Origin: CAZWRK01 sp964635875
GTDB lineage: Bacteria > Pseudomonadota > Gammaproteobacteria > Burkholderiales > Aquaspirillaceae
Direction: 5' to 3'
DNA: 63,274 nucleotides
NCBI GenBank assembly: GCA_964635875.1
Contig: CAZWRK010000006.1
Location: forward strand, 1 to 63,274
The stretch's first letter is position 1, and every line of letters begins with the position of its first letter. The notes beneath the pieces were generated by a model. The model was not told the origin of the DNA and searched no databases. It saw nothing but the letters and a program-made list of their open reading frames with translations. A program made the position numbers and the translations under genes. Shown here one piece after another: positions 25,242 to 38,900 of this stretch.

Positions 25242-26975
25242 ATGGGTGATCTTCAGGGAATGAGGCAGCGGGCAGGCGGGATCGACGCACGATACGAGCG
25301 AGCCCGCGAGCGACTTCGCCAGACTCAGCAGGCGAGCTTGGACCGTCGCGCAAAGGCGAAATCAGAAGAGGAGAAACTCCGTCTCCAGCGTGAGCTGGCC
25401 GCACAGGAGATTGCCGCCCAGAAGGCTCGCGACGAACGGCAGTTCGGTTACGACACGTCCCTGACAGCACAGCGAGGATTGCAGCAGGCCGATGCCGCCG
25501 AACAGGATTTCCGGCACAGAACCAAACTCGCCGATCAGCAGCAGAGAGGAAATCTCAAGCGGGACGCTCTTCAGCAGCGGTTTGAGGCGGCTCAGTCCCG
25601 CCAAAAGGCTTTCGACGCACTGAATCAGGATCAGCGACGATTCCAGAATCAGATGCAGGAGAATGAACAGCAGTTCGGCTTCCAGACTCAACGAGACGCG
25701 ACTCAGCAGGGTTTCGCTCTGGACAAAGCACGTCTTGACCAAGCCAATACCCTTCAACGCGATCAGCTTAAGTTTGGTATTGACACGGAATTGGAGCAGC
25801 AGCAGCACGACAACGCTTTACAGCGAGACGCATTCCAGGGTGACATTCAGAGTCAGCGAGACACTCTCCTTCATCAGTTCGACACCGAACAGATGAAGAT
25901 GCAGCAGCAATTTCAGCAGCAGAGTGCGTATCAGGCTGAAGCTGCTGACATTTCAGCCCGATGGCAAGAGCAGGTGCAGGCGGCGAAACTTGCCGGATAT
26001 GAATTCAGCCCAGCACAGCAAAAAGAAATGGCTGATATGGAAGAGACGTTCCGGAAAAGCGTCCTGAATGGTCCATATGATGAAGTGCTGAAGCAGCGGG
26101 CGCTGGTCGAACACCAGAAGAAGCTGGCCGCGATCATCCCGAATCAGCGAGTGATGTCGAAGCAGGACGACTTTGAAAGCAGTCGCCATTTCGACGAAGC
26201 CACAGGCCGGTTTTACCGTCGCGTTGTCGGTCGCGGTGGCCAGTCTGAGTGGGAACCAGAGGACATCGGCAGTCCGACATCTTCCGGTAGTTCTTTACAG
26301 GACGCTCAGGCAAAGCAGGCGGAGAAGCAGCAGGAACGACAGCAGAAAGCATGGATGGAGCGAGAAGACAGGTTCAATGAACTCGTTGACAAGCTGGTGA
26401 TGGAAGAGAATCCAACCACAGGACAGCCAATCTACAAAGATCGGCAGGCCGCGGTTAAAGAGGCAATGAATCGATTTGCTCAATTTGAAAAGCACTATCG
26501 TGAAGCCTTCGGTCTTCCTGCCCTTGGGGCATACGCCGAAGAAGCCAAGGCTGTTCAGGCTCAACAGCAGGCCCAGCAGCAGAACCAGAAACCTTCGAAG
26601 ATGGTGAATCCATGGCAGCAGATGCTTGATTCGCTTCCGCAGACGTCCCCGGTTCAGCCGGCAGCTCCACAGAAAACGTATGGGATGGGGAAGAAAGCTG
26701 CTCCAGCCAAAAAGACACTGACATCTGACACGATTGACTCTCAGGCCGAACGGGCAGCGGCGGCGAATGACACTGAGACGGCAGCAGCACTGAAAGCGTT
26801 CAAGATCATCACGGAACGATTCAACGGCCCCCCGCCAGAAGACAGTCCTGAGATGCAGGACATGTTGCAGATTATCGAGTATCTTCGCGACCGCGGAATC
26901 CCGATCGAGGGCGAGAAACCCAAGAAGAAACGCGTCATTGACGACTACAAGGGTGAAGGCTACTTCCCCGCCTGA
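25242..26975 (+). CDS. putative internal virion (ejection) protein, coiled-coil (577 aa)
   Basis: Residues 1-220 are a near-continuous Gln/Arg-rich coiled coil (ARDERQFGYDTSLTAQRG, then QRDATQQGFALDKARLDQAN). Around residue 235 a non-repetitive domain starts (SARWQEQVQAAKLAGYEFSPAQQKEM), with a later low-complexity Gln/Pro region and a basic C-terminus. Such elongated proteins are typical of podovirus cores. Codon pattern matches its neighbours. Confidence 0.55.
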   Translation: MGDLQGMRQRAGGIDARYERARERLRQTQQASLDRRAKAKSEEEKLRLQRELAAQEIAAQKARDERQFGYDTSLTAQRGLQQADAAEQDFRHRTKLADQQQRGNLKRDALQQRFEAAQSRQKAFDALNQDQRRFQNQMQENEQQFGFQTQRDATQQGFALDKARLDQANTLQRDQLKFGIDTELEQQQHDNALQRDAFQGDIQSQRDTLLHQFDTEQMKMQQQFQQQSAYQAEAADISARWQEQVQAAKLAGYEFSPAQQKEMADMEETFRKSVLNGPYDEVLKQRALVEHQKKLAAIIPNQRVMSKQDDFESSRHFDEATGRFYRRVVGRGGQSEWEPEDIGSPTSSGSSLQDAQAKQAEKQQERQQKAWMEREDRFNELVDKLVMEENPTTGQPIYKDRQAAVKEAMNRFAQFEKHYREAFGLPALGAYAEEAKAVQAQQQAQQQNQKPSKMVNPWQQMLDSLPQTSPVQPAAPQKTYGMGKKAAPAKKTLTSDTIDSQAERAAAANDTETAAALKAFKIITERFNGPPPEDSPEMQDMLQIIEYLRDRGIPIEGEKPKKKRVIDDYKGEGYFPA

Positions 26976-26992
26976 CACAGAAGAACAAAACC

Positions 26993-29900
26993 ATGGGCAA
27001 GCAGAAGACTGGCGGTTACGAAGCTATCACGCCAAGCACGGACACGCGCGGCCAGAGCTACATCGACGAGTACCGTCTGAAGCTCGATCAGATGGAAGCC
27101 AAGCGGAAGCGTGATGAGAAGGTCAAGGCTCACCTGAGCGAATACGCCAGCGACCCAGTCTCTCAAGCCCTTGGGATGGCCGAGTTCAAGCGGAAAGAGC
27201 AAGAGCAGGCCAAGGAACAGCGAAAGTTCGAACACGATCAGGTTCTTCAGGAGGCGAAAGACGCCTACCCGGACGATCCTTACGGACAGGCCGCGTTCGT
27301 CGGGAAGCACTACGCTCGCCAGAGGCAGGCACCAGCCGCCCAGCAGGCATTCAGTGAGGGCGAGCGACTCAGTCAGATCAAAGAGCAGGATAAGACGGCC
27401 AGGAAGCTGGAAAATCTCCCTGTGATTGGGCAATTCGCTGTCACCAGAGAAATTGCTGGAGCGGCCATTGAAACCGCCCCTCGCATGGTGAGTATGCTCA
27501 ATCGTCTTCTGGATACTGCGACAGGCGAAAAATCGGCCGATGAACTCAGCCGAGAAGCCGGACGGATTGGCCAAGCTCGCCAGCAGGCACGCGAAGAAGA
27601 CGTAGCCCCAGAACTCAGCCGGCATTTCGGCGGCGCGATGCAGAGCTTCATCCAGGCGGCAGCAACCCCCGGTGGCGGTTACGGGAAGGCCATCGGGCTT
27701 GGACTGGCTTCCGCAAACGATGCACTCACGACAGCAGAAGATGCCGGCCTGAAGGGAATGAACCGTCTTCGGTACGCCGGAACTCAGGGGCTTCTTGAGG
27801 CTGGCGTTGCTGCATTGAGTCAAAAGCTGTTTGGCCCTGGCGTTGAATCACGACTCGCCGGCCAGACGGTTGCCGCCCGGACATGGAAGGAACTGGCCAA
27901 AAACTTCACGAAGGACCAGATCAAGGAAGTTCCTGAAGAAGTTCTAACGACCGTTCTCCAGAATATCTCCGACGTCTACGAGCGTGTCGCCCCAGACATG
28001 ACGATGGACGATTTTGTCAACAATGTGTCTGACACCGTTGCCCAGACCCTGCTCTTCGGGGCAATGGCCCAAGGTCCAGATGCACTGAAGATGGGATTCC
28101 AGCGGCGCCGCAACGTCACAGAGCCCCCTCAGAATCCGAACGACATCGCCCGCCAGCGAGCAGACGAACAGGCGGCAGCACAACCACAGGAACAGCCACA
28201 ACCACAGGAACAGCCACAGGAGCCCGCAGCGCAGACTCAACCCGCCCCGGTTGCTCCCGAGATTGCCGACTTCATCAAGAACCCAACTTCGATGAAGAAG
28301 TACGAAGCGGCAGTCAATGCGGGAATGGAGCCATTAAGGAATCCGAACCGCAATAACCGATCGTTGCTGGCAAGACGTCAGGCTGAAAAGCTAAAGTCTT
28401 CGTCGCCAGCTCCGGCGCCGCTCGAGCAGAGCCCGCCAGCGCAGGAAGCACAGCCGGAAGCAATGTCGTTTCCGGATTCACTCAGTGCGTTCATTGAACA
28501 GAAGATTCTTGAAGGACTCCAAAATGGCCAAAAGCAGCAAGCCGACAACGAAGGCGAAGCCACCAGCTCACCAGTCTCCACCGAAGGGCAGCAGCAAGAA
28601 GGGCAAGAAGGGCTGTTAAGCCCACCTGCAGGGACGCAGGAACAAGCGACGTCGCCAGCAAGAACGCGTGATTCATTCGAATCCGAATATCTCGATCTTC
28701 GTAATCAGGTGAAGCAAACGAGTGGCCCAACAGATCCGGCCGCGCGGCCGTTGATTGAGAAGCTGGCTAAACTCACGGACGAAAACCCGCAATGGGCCGA
28801 TGAAATCGAACAGGCCCAACAGGCGCCGCCGGTTGTTGCTCCCGGCGAAGTGCCTCCTGACCAGTCATCGCCTTCAATGGCTGGTCAGGTTTCTTCAACG
28901 CCACAGCAGGAAAATAAACCTGCGAAAACAAAAAAGCCCTCAACGTGGGATGACGCCCCTGTTAGCTGGCGTCGCGAAGCGGGAGAGGCTCGCGATTTGT
29001 ATCACGCGCGATTGGAGCAACAGGGGTGGAAGAAATCACCGAAGCCGTCCGTCACATTTCTGGACACACCGGATCGTGTGCGAGAGTTGTCGATCCAGCA
29101 ACTGAAAGACAAGCCATTCAAAGCTGGTGACAAGGTTACACTGAATACTGGATTTTCCGGTGATGACATGCAGATCACCGGTGAGATCATGGAAGACTCA
29201 GAAATCGGAGAGTCACGAGTAAAAATTCGCACAGATAAAAGAAGGGTTCACTGGGCACCAGCCTATTATGTCACACCAGAAAAACCTGAAGCGGAAGAAG
29301 TTAACTTAGATAAACTGAAGACGTTTCTATCTAATGCTGGAAGTTACGAGCAAGGACTGAAGTACAAAGACGCGGCTATCAAAAGGCTCTCCAATCAGTT
29401 GGGAAGGGCAACTGATGAAAACAAGCCTCAAATTGAGAAGAAATTAAAAGCTGCTCAGTCCGAACGCAAAGAGATTGTTCGTATGCAGGACGCCGGGACG
29501 CCATTCCCCGGACTAAAAGGAAGTGTGCCAGCAAAGCCGCGGCCACAAGGCGTGAAGCCGAAGAGGTCTCTGCGATCTGCTGTGCTGTCCGAAGGCGGGA
29601 TCGATCCAGCCTCCATGCAGGCGTACAACGTACTTGAGCTTCGGCAAGACGGCTTGTTGAGCGTCATGTTGTCGAGGGAAAAGGGTGGTATCTCACTCGA
29701 AAAGATGGCCAGTGTCCTCGTAGAGAACGGCGATTTGAAAGTCCCGGACAACTACAACCCAGCTGACTGGCTGATCCAGCAGTTGAAAGACAACGCTGAT
29801 AGCGTTCGTGCTGATTATGTGACATCCGACTACCAAGCAATTCTTGAGAAGGAGCAGAAGCAGTATGAAGAAACAAAAGCCCTCCTTGAAGCAGAAGGAA

Positions 29901-32900
29901 TCAACCCGGAAAGCCTTGAAGGACTACGCAAGGACAGTGAGGAAGCGGGCATTCATCGAGCGGATTCTGGAGAACCAAACGAGAGCGAACTGAGCGAATC
30001 CGAACTGGATGAACTCGTTGATACCAGTTTCGACTTCGGGGCAAACGTCAAGCCGCAGGAACCAGCGGCAACGGCCGCGGACGAGTTCAAACTCGAACAG
30101 CCGAAGAAGCCGAAGCCGAAAGCTGAGTTCAACGACAACGAGAACACCAAGCAGTCTGCTCTGTTCGACGCCGGCAAGCCTGGGGAACTCGAGGGCCAAC
30201 AGCTGTTGTTCAATTCTGATCCGGGTGACCTGAACAACCCGAAGACTCAGGAGAACAAGCCGCAGAATCAGGCGGCGACGGATCCTCGCGCAGCACTTCG
30301 CGACCAGATTCGTGAAGCGATGGCCGCAGAGATCAAACGCAAGGAAGACGAGAAAGCCGCCAAAGACGCCAAGAAATGGAAACTGGGAGACAAGGTTAAG
30401 CTGCCGAACGGTGACTATGGAACAATTCAGTCCATCATGAAGGAGGATGGTGTCTACAAGGCGTTGATTGGAATTGAAGGGAAACCAGGTTCCGAATCGC
30501 ATCCTGTCAGCGACCTGTCTCCATCGAGCCATCGAGATTCGATGGAGCAGATTGTTGATTCCATTGTTGGACAGCCAAAGAAGTCAAAGAAACGCAAGGC
30601 TTCCGAACCGAAGCCCAAGAGTGACGCAAAGCAGGCTTCTGAAGATCGAATCAAGAAGGCTCAGGAGAAGAAAGCTGCTGCCGCCGAAGCAGTTCGGAAG
30701 CTGTTGCAGAACATTTCAACACCAAAGAGCTATCTCGTTCCGGTCGATCCGGAATGGATCAAGGTTGTCGCGAACTACGCGATTGCCACCGTCGAATTGG
30801 AAATCAACAAGTTCCGCGACTTCATCATCGACTTCCGGGACGCGTTCGGAAAAGAAGCAACTGAAAAGCTGGCCCCGGCGATTGAAGAATCGTGGGGGCT
30901 TCTGCCGGAATTCGGGTTCGACGTGGACGCGGCCGGCGATGTTATGTCCGTTTTGAAGGAAATCGACAATGGAGCTGCATCAGACAAGGGCGTGGAGGGA
31001 GTCACTGGCGAATCTGGAGGAACACTGGCCCCGCCAGCTGGAGACAATGCTCAAGATGGGAACGCTGAAACAGAATCTGGACCGGACGACAACCCAGTAT
31101 CTTCAGGCGCTGACAACACTGGAGAAGCAGATGCCGGAGGAACCGGAATCGAGTCTGAGGGAACTGGCCCAGAGTCAGGTACTGGAACAGAATCCAAACC
31201 CGGACGAAAACCCTCTGTCCGAGGAAGCCGAAAGCCAGTTGTCCGAGTTCCGCGAGAAGTGGGGAGCGTTGGGAACCTGAGGATCCGGCCAGATGACGTG
31301 ATCGCGCCGGCAGGCGTTGTTGGAAAGCTCAAGGCCAACATCGCGGCCATCAAACTGCTGAAGAAACTTCAGGCTGAGAATCGACAGGCGACTGAAGACG
31401 AACAGCGAGTTCTGATGCAGTACACGGGCTGGGGTTCTCTCCAGCATGTCTTCGACACCAACAAAGGTGACGAGTACGTCAATCGCCCAGGGCTCCCTGA
31501 ACGGTACGGCGATTACTACAAAAAATCGCTGATGTACGAAATTGAGAACAAGTATTCGACGCTCGATGATCTTCAGCGACGAGTTGAAGTCTGGGAAAAA
31601 GCGTGGGGTGAGTCTTACAAATTCTTGAAGGAAAACCTGACTGAAGATGAATTCAAGAAAGCCGCTGCGAGCACTCTGAATGCTCACTACACAAGCCGGG
31701 AAGTCATCTCTGAAGGCATCTGGGGCGCTCTTCAGCACATGGGGGCGACCGGGGGAACGTTCCTCGAACCGTCTTCAGGTATCGGCAGCTTTATGGGGCT
31801 CATGCCTCAAGACATCGCGGACAATTCGAAGATCGTCGCGATTGAACTGGATACGCTGACCGGAAATATGGTGAAGCAGCTTTACCCGGAAGCCGACGTC
31901 TACGTGAAGGGGTTCCAAGATGTTCTGGTCCCAGCAGGGACTGTAGACATCGCAGCGACGAACGTTCCGTTCCACAAAGTTGGTCCGAAGGACGCTGTTT
32001 CCCGGTATGGTCGGGAAATGAACTTGCACAACTATTTCATCGCCAGAATGCTGGACTCGCTGAAGCCAGGCGGAATTGCCGCGGTCATCACGACGCACTT
32101 CACGATGGACGCAAACGCGCAGGACCGTGAGTTCCTTGCGGAGAAAGCTGACCTTGTGGGGGCGATCCGTCTTCCGAACAGTGCATTCAAGGCGAATGCC
32201 GGAACAGAAGTCACAACAGACATCCTGTTCTTCAGGAAGCCGGACGGGACTCCGTTCAAGGGTGAACCGTGGAGGAACCTTGCATCCGTTGGGACTTATC
32301 AGGTGACCGTTCAAAAGTCTCCGAAGTCAAAACCGAAGACTGAAGAACACTCAATCGCTGTGAATGAGTATTTCGCGAATCACCCTGAAATGGTTCTCGG
32401 AACGCACTCAATGAACGGCAAGCAGTATGCCACTCAGGACTCAGGTTCTGAGTACACACTGGAACCAATCAAAGATGCGGATATCTCTGAGCAGCTAAGA
32501 AAGGCCGTCGCGAACCTGCCGGCTGGAATTGCCTCAACCGACACCAGCGCCCCGATTCTCCCAGAGATTGAGGTAGGAACATCTGGCGTTGACGGTCGAA
32601 TCGAGTTCCGCGGTGGAAAGCTGCAAGAGCTGTCCGGTGGACAGTGGAAGGCTCCTGAGTGGATCCGCCAGCAAATCCTGTTTACGGCGAAAGGTGAAGA
32701 ACGAAAGCTGAAGGAGGAAACCAAGAAGCAGAAGATGGCAGACGCGATGACTCAGGCGATTGCCTACACTCGCGTCCGAAACGCCTATGAAAACCACATC
32801 GCCAACATGCGGAAGAATGATCTTTCGGATGAAGAGTATCAGGCCAGCCAGCTGGCTCTCAACAAGGCATACGACGCCTACAGAGAGAAACACGGCGCAA

Positions 32901-35900
32901 TCAATGATTCCGGCAGTTCATGGCTTGAACCAGATCCGGGCTTCTTCCAGACGACAGGCTTGGAATTCGAAAAGGAACGAATCGACGACAACGGCCAGAC
33001 GGTCAAAACCTACGTGAAGGCAGACGTCTTCCGGGAGCGAACTGTAAACGCCGATCAGGTTCCGACGAAGGTTGATACCATCGAAGAAGCCGTCAAGATG
33101 AGTTTGGCGTGGAGGGGCTCGCTGAATCTTCCATGGATGGCAGAGCTGACTGGCCGGCCAGAAGAAGAGATTAAGCAAGAGCTGCTGGACTCCGGCACCG
33201 TGTTCATTAACCCGTCAACGGCAATGCTGGAGCCGGCAGACACCTATCTGTCTGGCAACGTCCATGCAAAACTCAGGGACGCACAGAAAGCCGTTGAAGA
33301 TGGTGACTCGCGTTTCGAAAAGAACGTGGAGTTCCTGAAGCAGATTCAGCCGGCCAAGATGACAATCGACGCCATTACCCCAAGTCTTGGTGCAAACTGG
33401 GTTCCGACAGAAGTCATTGACCGATGGTTGAGGACGGTCGTTGGGGTTCCGGAAGCACAGACGAAATATCACGCAAAAGGCGATATTTGGACCGTCAGAA
33501 CTGGGTTTATTCCCCGCAACATTCAGAACGAATGGGGAACAAAGTCTGTTGATCTGTTTGATCTTCTCCCCAAGGCCATCAATGGTTCCCCGATTCGAGT
33601 CATGAAGAAATCCCCTCGCATTGGAGCAGATGGCAAGGTTCGTGAGGTCGATGTTGTCGATGAGGGGCAGACTCAGGCCGCGCAGACGAAAGCTGAAAAA
33701 CTCAAGGAGTCATTTGAGAAGTGGGCCAAGTCAGATGAAGAGTCAATCCCGAAGATTGAACAAGCATTCAACGAACAGAAGAACTTCTATGTTCGGCCGA
33801 AATATAACGGTGAACACCTGACGTTTCCGGGAATGTCCGAAGTCTGGTTGAAGCGAATGCGTCCATACCAAAAGAACACGGTATGGAGGGCGATTCGTGA
33901 GGGCCGCGGGATGATTGCTCACGGCGTTGGCGCCGGAAAAACCCTCGAGCTGATTGCAATCGCAATGGAGATGAAGCGACTGGGGATTGCGAATAAGCCT
34001 CTTCTGGTTGTCCAGAATTCAACACTCGGGCAGTTCGCGAGAACATTCACGGAAGTCTACCCAGCTGCAAAAGTGATGGTCGCAACGAAAGACGACCTAA
34101 ACCCGCAGAATCGAGCCCGATTCATGGCCCGAATCGCTACCGGGAATTGGGACGCGATTGTGATGGCGAAGTCCACCTTCAACATGAAATTGCCAAACGA
34201 CCCGGAACGCGAGCAGGCGATGGTTGAGGGGCTCATTGAAGAACTTCACGCTGTGATGACCGAAACGGAACTCGCAGACGGGAGGGGCTCTCCGTCGGTG
34301 AAGGCGATTCAGCAGCAGATCAATTCATTGATCAGGCGGCTTGAAAAGATCATCGCAAGAGTGAACGACAGAACTGATAAGGACGTGTACTTCGAGAACA
34401 TGGGCGTTGATGCTTTGTTCCTGGACGAGGCCCATGACTACAAAAAGCCGCCATTTGTCACGAAGCTGGACCGAGGAATCAAAGGTCTCGCCACGGACGT
34501 TTCAGGGCGAGCCCTGTCCGCATTGGTTAAGATGCGGTTTGTTCAGGACAACAACCGGGGCCGAAACACCTTCATGGCCACCGGAACGCCAATCACGAAC
34601 ACTCTTGGCGAATCATGGCTCCTGATGAACATGGTGGCCCCGGACGTTCTCCGAGAATTCGACGTTGATACGTTCGACAAGTTCGTGGCTACGTTCGCGA
34701 AGATTTCAACGACACTCGAGCAAAATGCCGTCGGGAAATTCCAGCGACTCACGCGACTGTCTAAGTTCAAGAACGGGCACCAGCTGGCCCAGTTCATTCA
34801 GTCCGGATGGGACGTTCTTCTTGGCTCTGATCTTCATGACAAGATCAAAGAGTACAGCAACAACGATGATTTCCCGACGATGGAGAACGGGAAAGAAACG
34901 CTGCACATGGTGGAAGTGTCGCCGGAGTTCGAGAGATTCGGCCGGTTCTTCCTCGATGTCTACGACGCATACAAGGCGCTGGAAGGCGAAGACAAGAAAA
35001 TCTATTCATGGATTCCGGTTGTCATTTATGGAGCGGCGAAAGCTGCTGCAATCGATGTTCGTCTTGTTGATCCAACTGCCGCCGATGATCCCGGCAGCAA
35101 GGTGAACAAGATGATCGAAGGAGTGTTCGAGGCATACCAGGAGGGAACGCCAGAGAAGCTCACGCAGTTGATTTTCTCTGACATCTCAGGGCGAATGAGT
35201 CTCGACAATCTCAGGGCATTTGCAGCAAACGAAGGAGTCACGCTTGATGTAGATGAAGACTCAGATGCTGAACCAGATCCAAACGCCGATGAGGACCGAT
35301 GGCTTTACAACGAGATCAAGCGAAAGCTGATTGCGAAGGGAATTCCTGAGCACGAAGTTCAGATCATCAATGATCACAACAAGTCAATGGAATCAATGCT
35401 GGAGCTTCAGGATAAGGTCCGAGCCGGCATTGTCCGTATCGTCATCGGTCACTCAGACACACTGGGGACTGGCGTCAACGTCCAGACTCGCCTGAAGGAC
35501 ATCTGGGAACTCGACATCCCGATGGTTCCAGCGAAGCGCGAACAGCGACTCGGGCGAATGATTCGATTCGGAAACATCAATAAGATCGTTCGGGCTCACG
35601 TCATGGCGATGAAGAAATCGCTTGACCGAACCCTGATGGCGATGAATCTTCGCAAGGCCAAGGCCGCGGAGCAGGCTCTTTCCGGCAAGGCTGGCGCCGA
35701 GTTCGACGACCCGTTCAGTGAATCGCTCATGTCGATGGCTGATATGGAAGCGGCCATGAACGACGACCCGATGTTCTACCGTCGCAAGGAGCTGGAATTC
35801 CAGATTCGAAAGGTGCGACTGGACATCGAGGCGGCACTGGAGCAGCGATCAACAGAGCGTGGACGACTGAGATCACGGGAGGCCGAAATCAAGCGGCTCG

Positions 35901-38900
35901 AACTGGAGATTGAACGCATTCAGAAGAACGCGCTGAAGGTCAAAAGTATCGTTGACGAAAACCCACCATTGAAGGTTGAGGGCAAAGAATACAAGACCCT
36001 CAAAGAAGCCGATGAAGCACTCAAGAAGAAGCTGGATGAAGAAAGCGAATCGGTAAGCAAGAAGACTCGGGAGAACCGAATCCCGATGCTGGCCAACTTG
36101 TATGACAAGCTGGATCCCGGAAACTACATCGCCGATGCAGACTGGGGGCCGGTTCAATTCAATATGTTCTATGGCGAGCGAAAGGAAGTCTCTGCGGACG
36201 AAGCCGGCAATCCTGTGATGAAGTGGATTTCCACGTCAGGCACAGAAATCAAGTTTGACGGCGGAACGAAGATCGTTCGCGCTCAGAAACTGTCAACGCT
36301 GATCGATCATCTCAAGGAATACATTGAGTTTGATACGGCAGTCCGCAATCTCGAAAACGTAATCGCAAGCCACAAAACAGAAGTCGAACAGCTGAAAGCG
36401 TTCCTGGCACAGCCAGTTGAGGGACAGATCGAACTGGACAACCTCCAGAACGAACTGGATCAGCTTGGCAACGTGATGGTTCAGCGAGACGCCCATCGTC
36501 CGGGGAAAGCAGCTCCAAGGATTACGAAGTCACCAGTCACTCAGGCTAACATGCCAAGTGGCTTCGAACTTGTGGAGCCCGGAAAAGAATCTGAAACACT
36601 CAGTGGACTTCCTCAGCGGGTTCTTGATGAGTGGACGATTCTTGCTCCATCTGGGGCGACTGCTGGAACTGGCAAGACACCCCAAGAGGCGTATTTCAAA
36701 GCTCAGCAAAACCCAGACTGGGGAATGCAAACATTCCCAGATATTCCGGATCCTGCGCCGCGGAAACCGAAGAACAACAAGAAAGCCGAAGAAGCTCGCG
36801 AGCGTCTTCGTGAGCTACAGTTGCGAAACCGCGACCACTTCGACACGTTTTGGAAGGAATGGGGCAAGATCACTCGTGGAGAAACACCACCAACATTCTT
36901 CCCGGTCACTCAGGAAATGGCGAAAGCAATCGCCGGAATCATCCTGAACTCACTCAAGGCACAAACGACGAAGTTCGAAATCCTGATTCGGGATCTTCTG
37001 AGTAGTGGTGAGTTCGACGAGAACGTGTTGTCAGTGATGAAGCCAACGCTGATTAGCACCTGGAACGCTATTCGGTCCCAGTTCTACCCGAATCTGGAAG
37101 AAGCGACACCAGAACTGTTCGATGAAGGAATGTCCGCATTTTCTTCTGAAGTGATTGAGGAAGCGATTCAGACGGCCGTCGAAGAGTCTTCCCCAGAAGC
37201 CCCGGAAGATCCTGCAGGGACTCCGGAAACTGCGACTGGCGATCGCGAAGTATGGCCGGAACTCGATCGGTACTACTCAACAAAGAACGCCTTCAGCGAG
37301 CAGTCTCGAACGGAACTCGGAATGGAGCCCCGCCAGATTCCTTCACGGGAACCGCGTGAGCCGAGCGTGATGGCAGCTGATGCTTACGCAAAGACAGCAG
37401 CGGGACGGAGGCACGTTGATTCGCTGATCAGTGAACTCGCGCAGTATCCCCGTGTGGTCACTCCATACGAAAATGACCTGCTGAACCACAGAAACGCCGA
37501 ACTCAGCGAAAATCTTCGCGCGTCCCTGAAGAGTCAAATTGCGGCACGCGACCGCGGTGATTCTGCCGGCGAAGCCGCCGCGGAACGCGACGCGTCCATC
37601 TATCGGGCCGCGAAGCGGTTCCTGATTGAGAAGGTTCTCGAGACGGTCGGCACGCTCGCTGGACGAGCTCTTCAGGCACGCAAGGCCGTCATCAATCAAG
37701 AGTTCGAACTCGAACAGATGGCGATGGAATATGAGATTGCCTACAAGCAGAGACCGAGCACGGAGCAGCTCGCCGAGTTCCAAAAGAAGATCGATGCTCT
37801 GAAAGAGAACATCGCGAAGCTCGAAAAGCTGATGGCTGATCAGGATGCCGTCATTGCCGGGAAAAACGAGTCGATCGAGAACCTTGAGGCGAAACTCAAG
37901 GAAGCTCATGAGGCAGCTGTTGCAGCGACGGCAGCGCCAGCGGCGCCGGAACAAACGGCGGCGGATCCTGCAGGAGAATCACAGCCGGCAGCTCCCGGAA
38001 TTCTCCAGCGACTCGCTGAAGAAGGAAAGAGGCGAGTAGAAAGCGGGTTCGAGAAGCTCGCCAAAATGCGAGGAAAGGTGTTCTCGATCGAAACCGCTAC
38101 CGCGGAGTTGATGGAGGCACTGGTTGAGATTGCCGCCGGCTACTCGATGCAGGGTGTCAAGAAACTGGCCGACTTCCTCAGTCGAGTGGAAAAACGATTC
38201 GGGCCAGATGCCAAAAAGCTGACCCCGCAGCTGACGCAGGCATGGACTCAGGTTACATCCGGAATCGGTCCGATCGAATTTGAGCGAGACCGTATTCTTG
38301 GACGACTGAAGCCCGAAGACAGCGAATCTGTTGGCCGTGTGGCTCGCGACTTGCATCGTCTTGTGATTGCTCGCGACAATCTCGATGCTTCACCAGAGGG
38401 CCGTCAACGTGCTGTTGACGGTGTTCATGAGATCCTGTCAGCAATCATGCCAGAACTCACGAAAGAGCAGGTTGCACGAGCAATGTCCGGAATCGGCGTT
38501 TACTCCGAACCGTCTCAGGACGAAATCGAAGTAATTCGCAGAGACCAGAAAGCACAGTTGTTGCTTCTGGAACAGATTGCGGACTGGAACTCAGGCGCCG
38601 CCCCGCCGAAGACTGGACCACAGCGACCACCAGTTAGCGATGAGCAGCGAATGCTCAGAAGACTGGTTGAAGATGCGAAGAAAGCGGCCGGAGTCATCGA
38701 GGCAACGGAAGGACAACTTCGCTCAGCACTCGATGCCGCCAAGCGGGCAACAGAGAACAGAATCAAGGATTTAACGAAAGCCCTGAACGAAAACGAACCG
38801 ATCAGGAAGAAGAGGAAGCTACTTGTTCCGGATGCTGAACTGGAAGCCCTGAGACATCAACGGGACGGGCTCCAGAAGCTCTACAACGAGACGTTCGGGA

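Noticed and set aside
32534..32893. Several 100-200-aa minus-strand frames under the giant gene, including this one
   Set aside because: The giant frame is uninterrupted with consistent domains; antisense frames follow from its codon bias.
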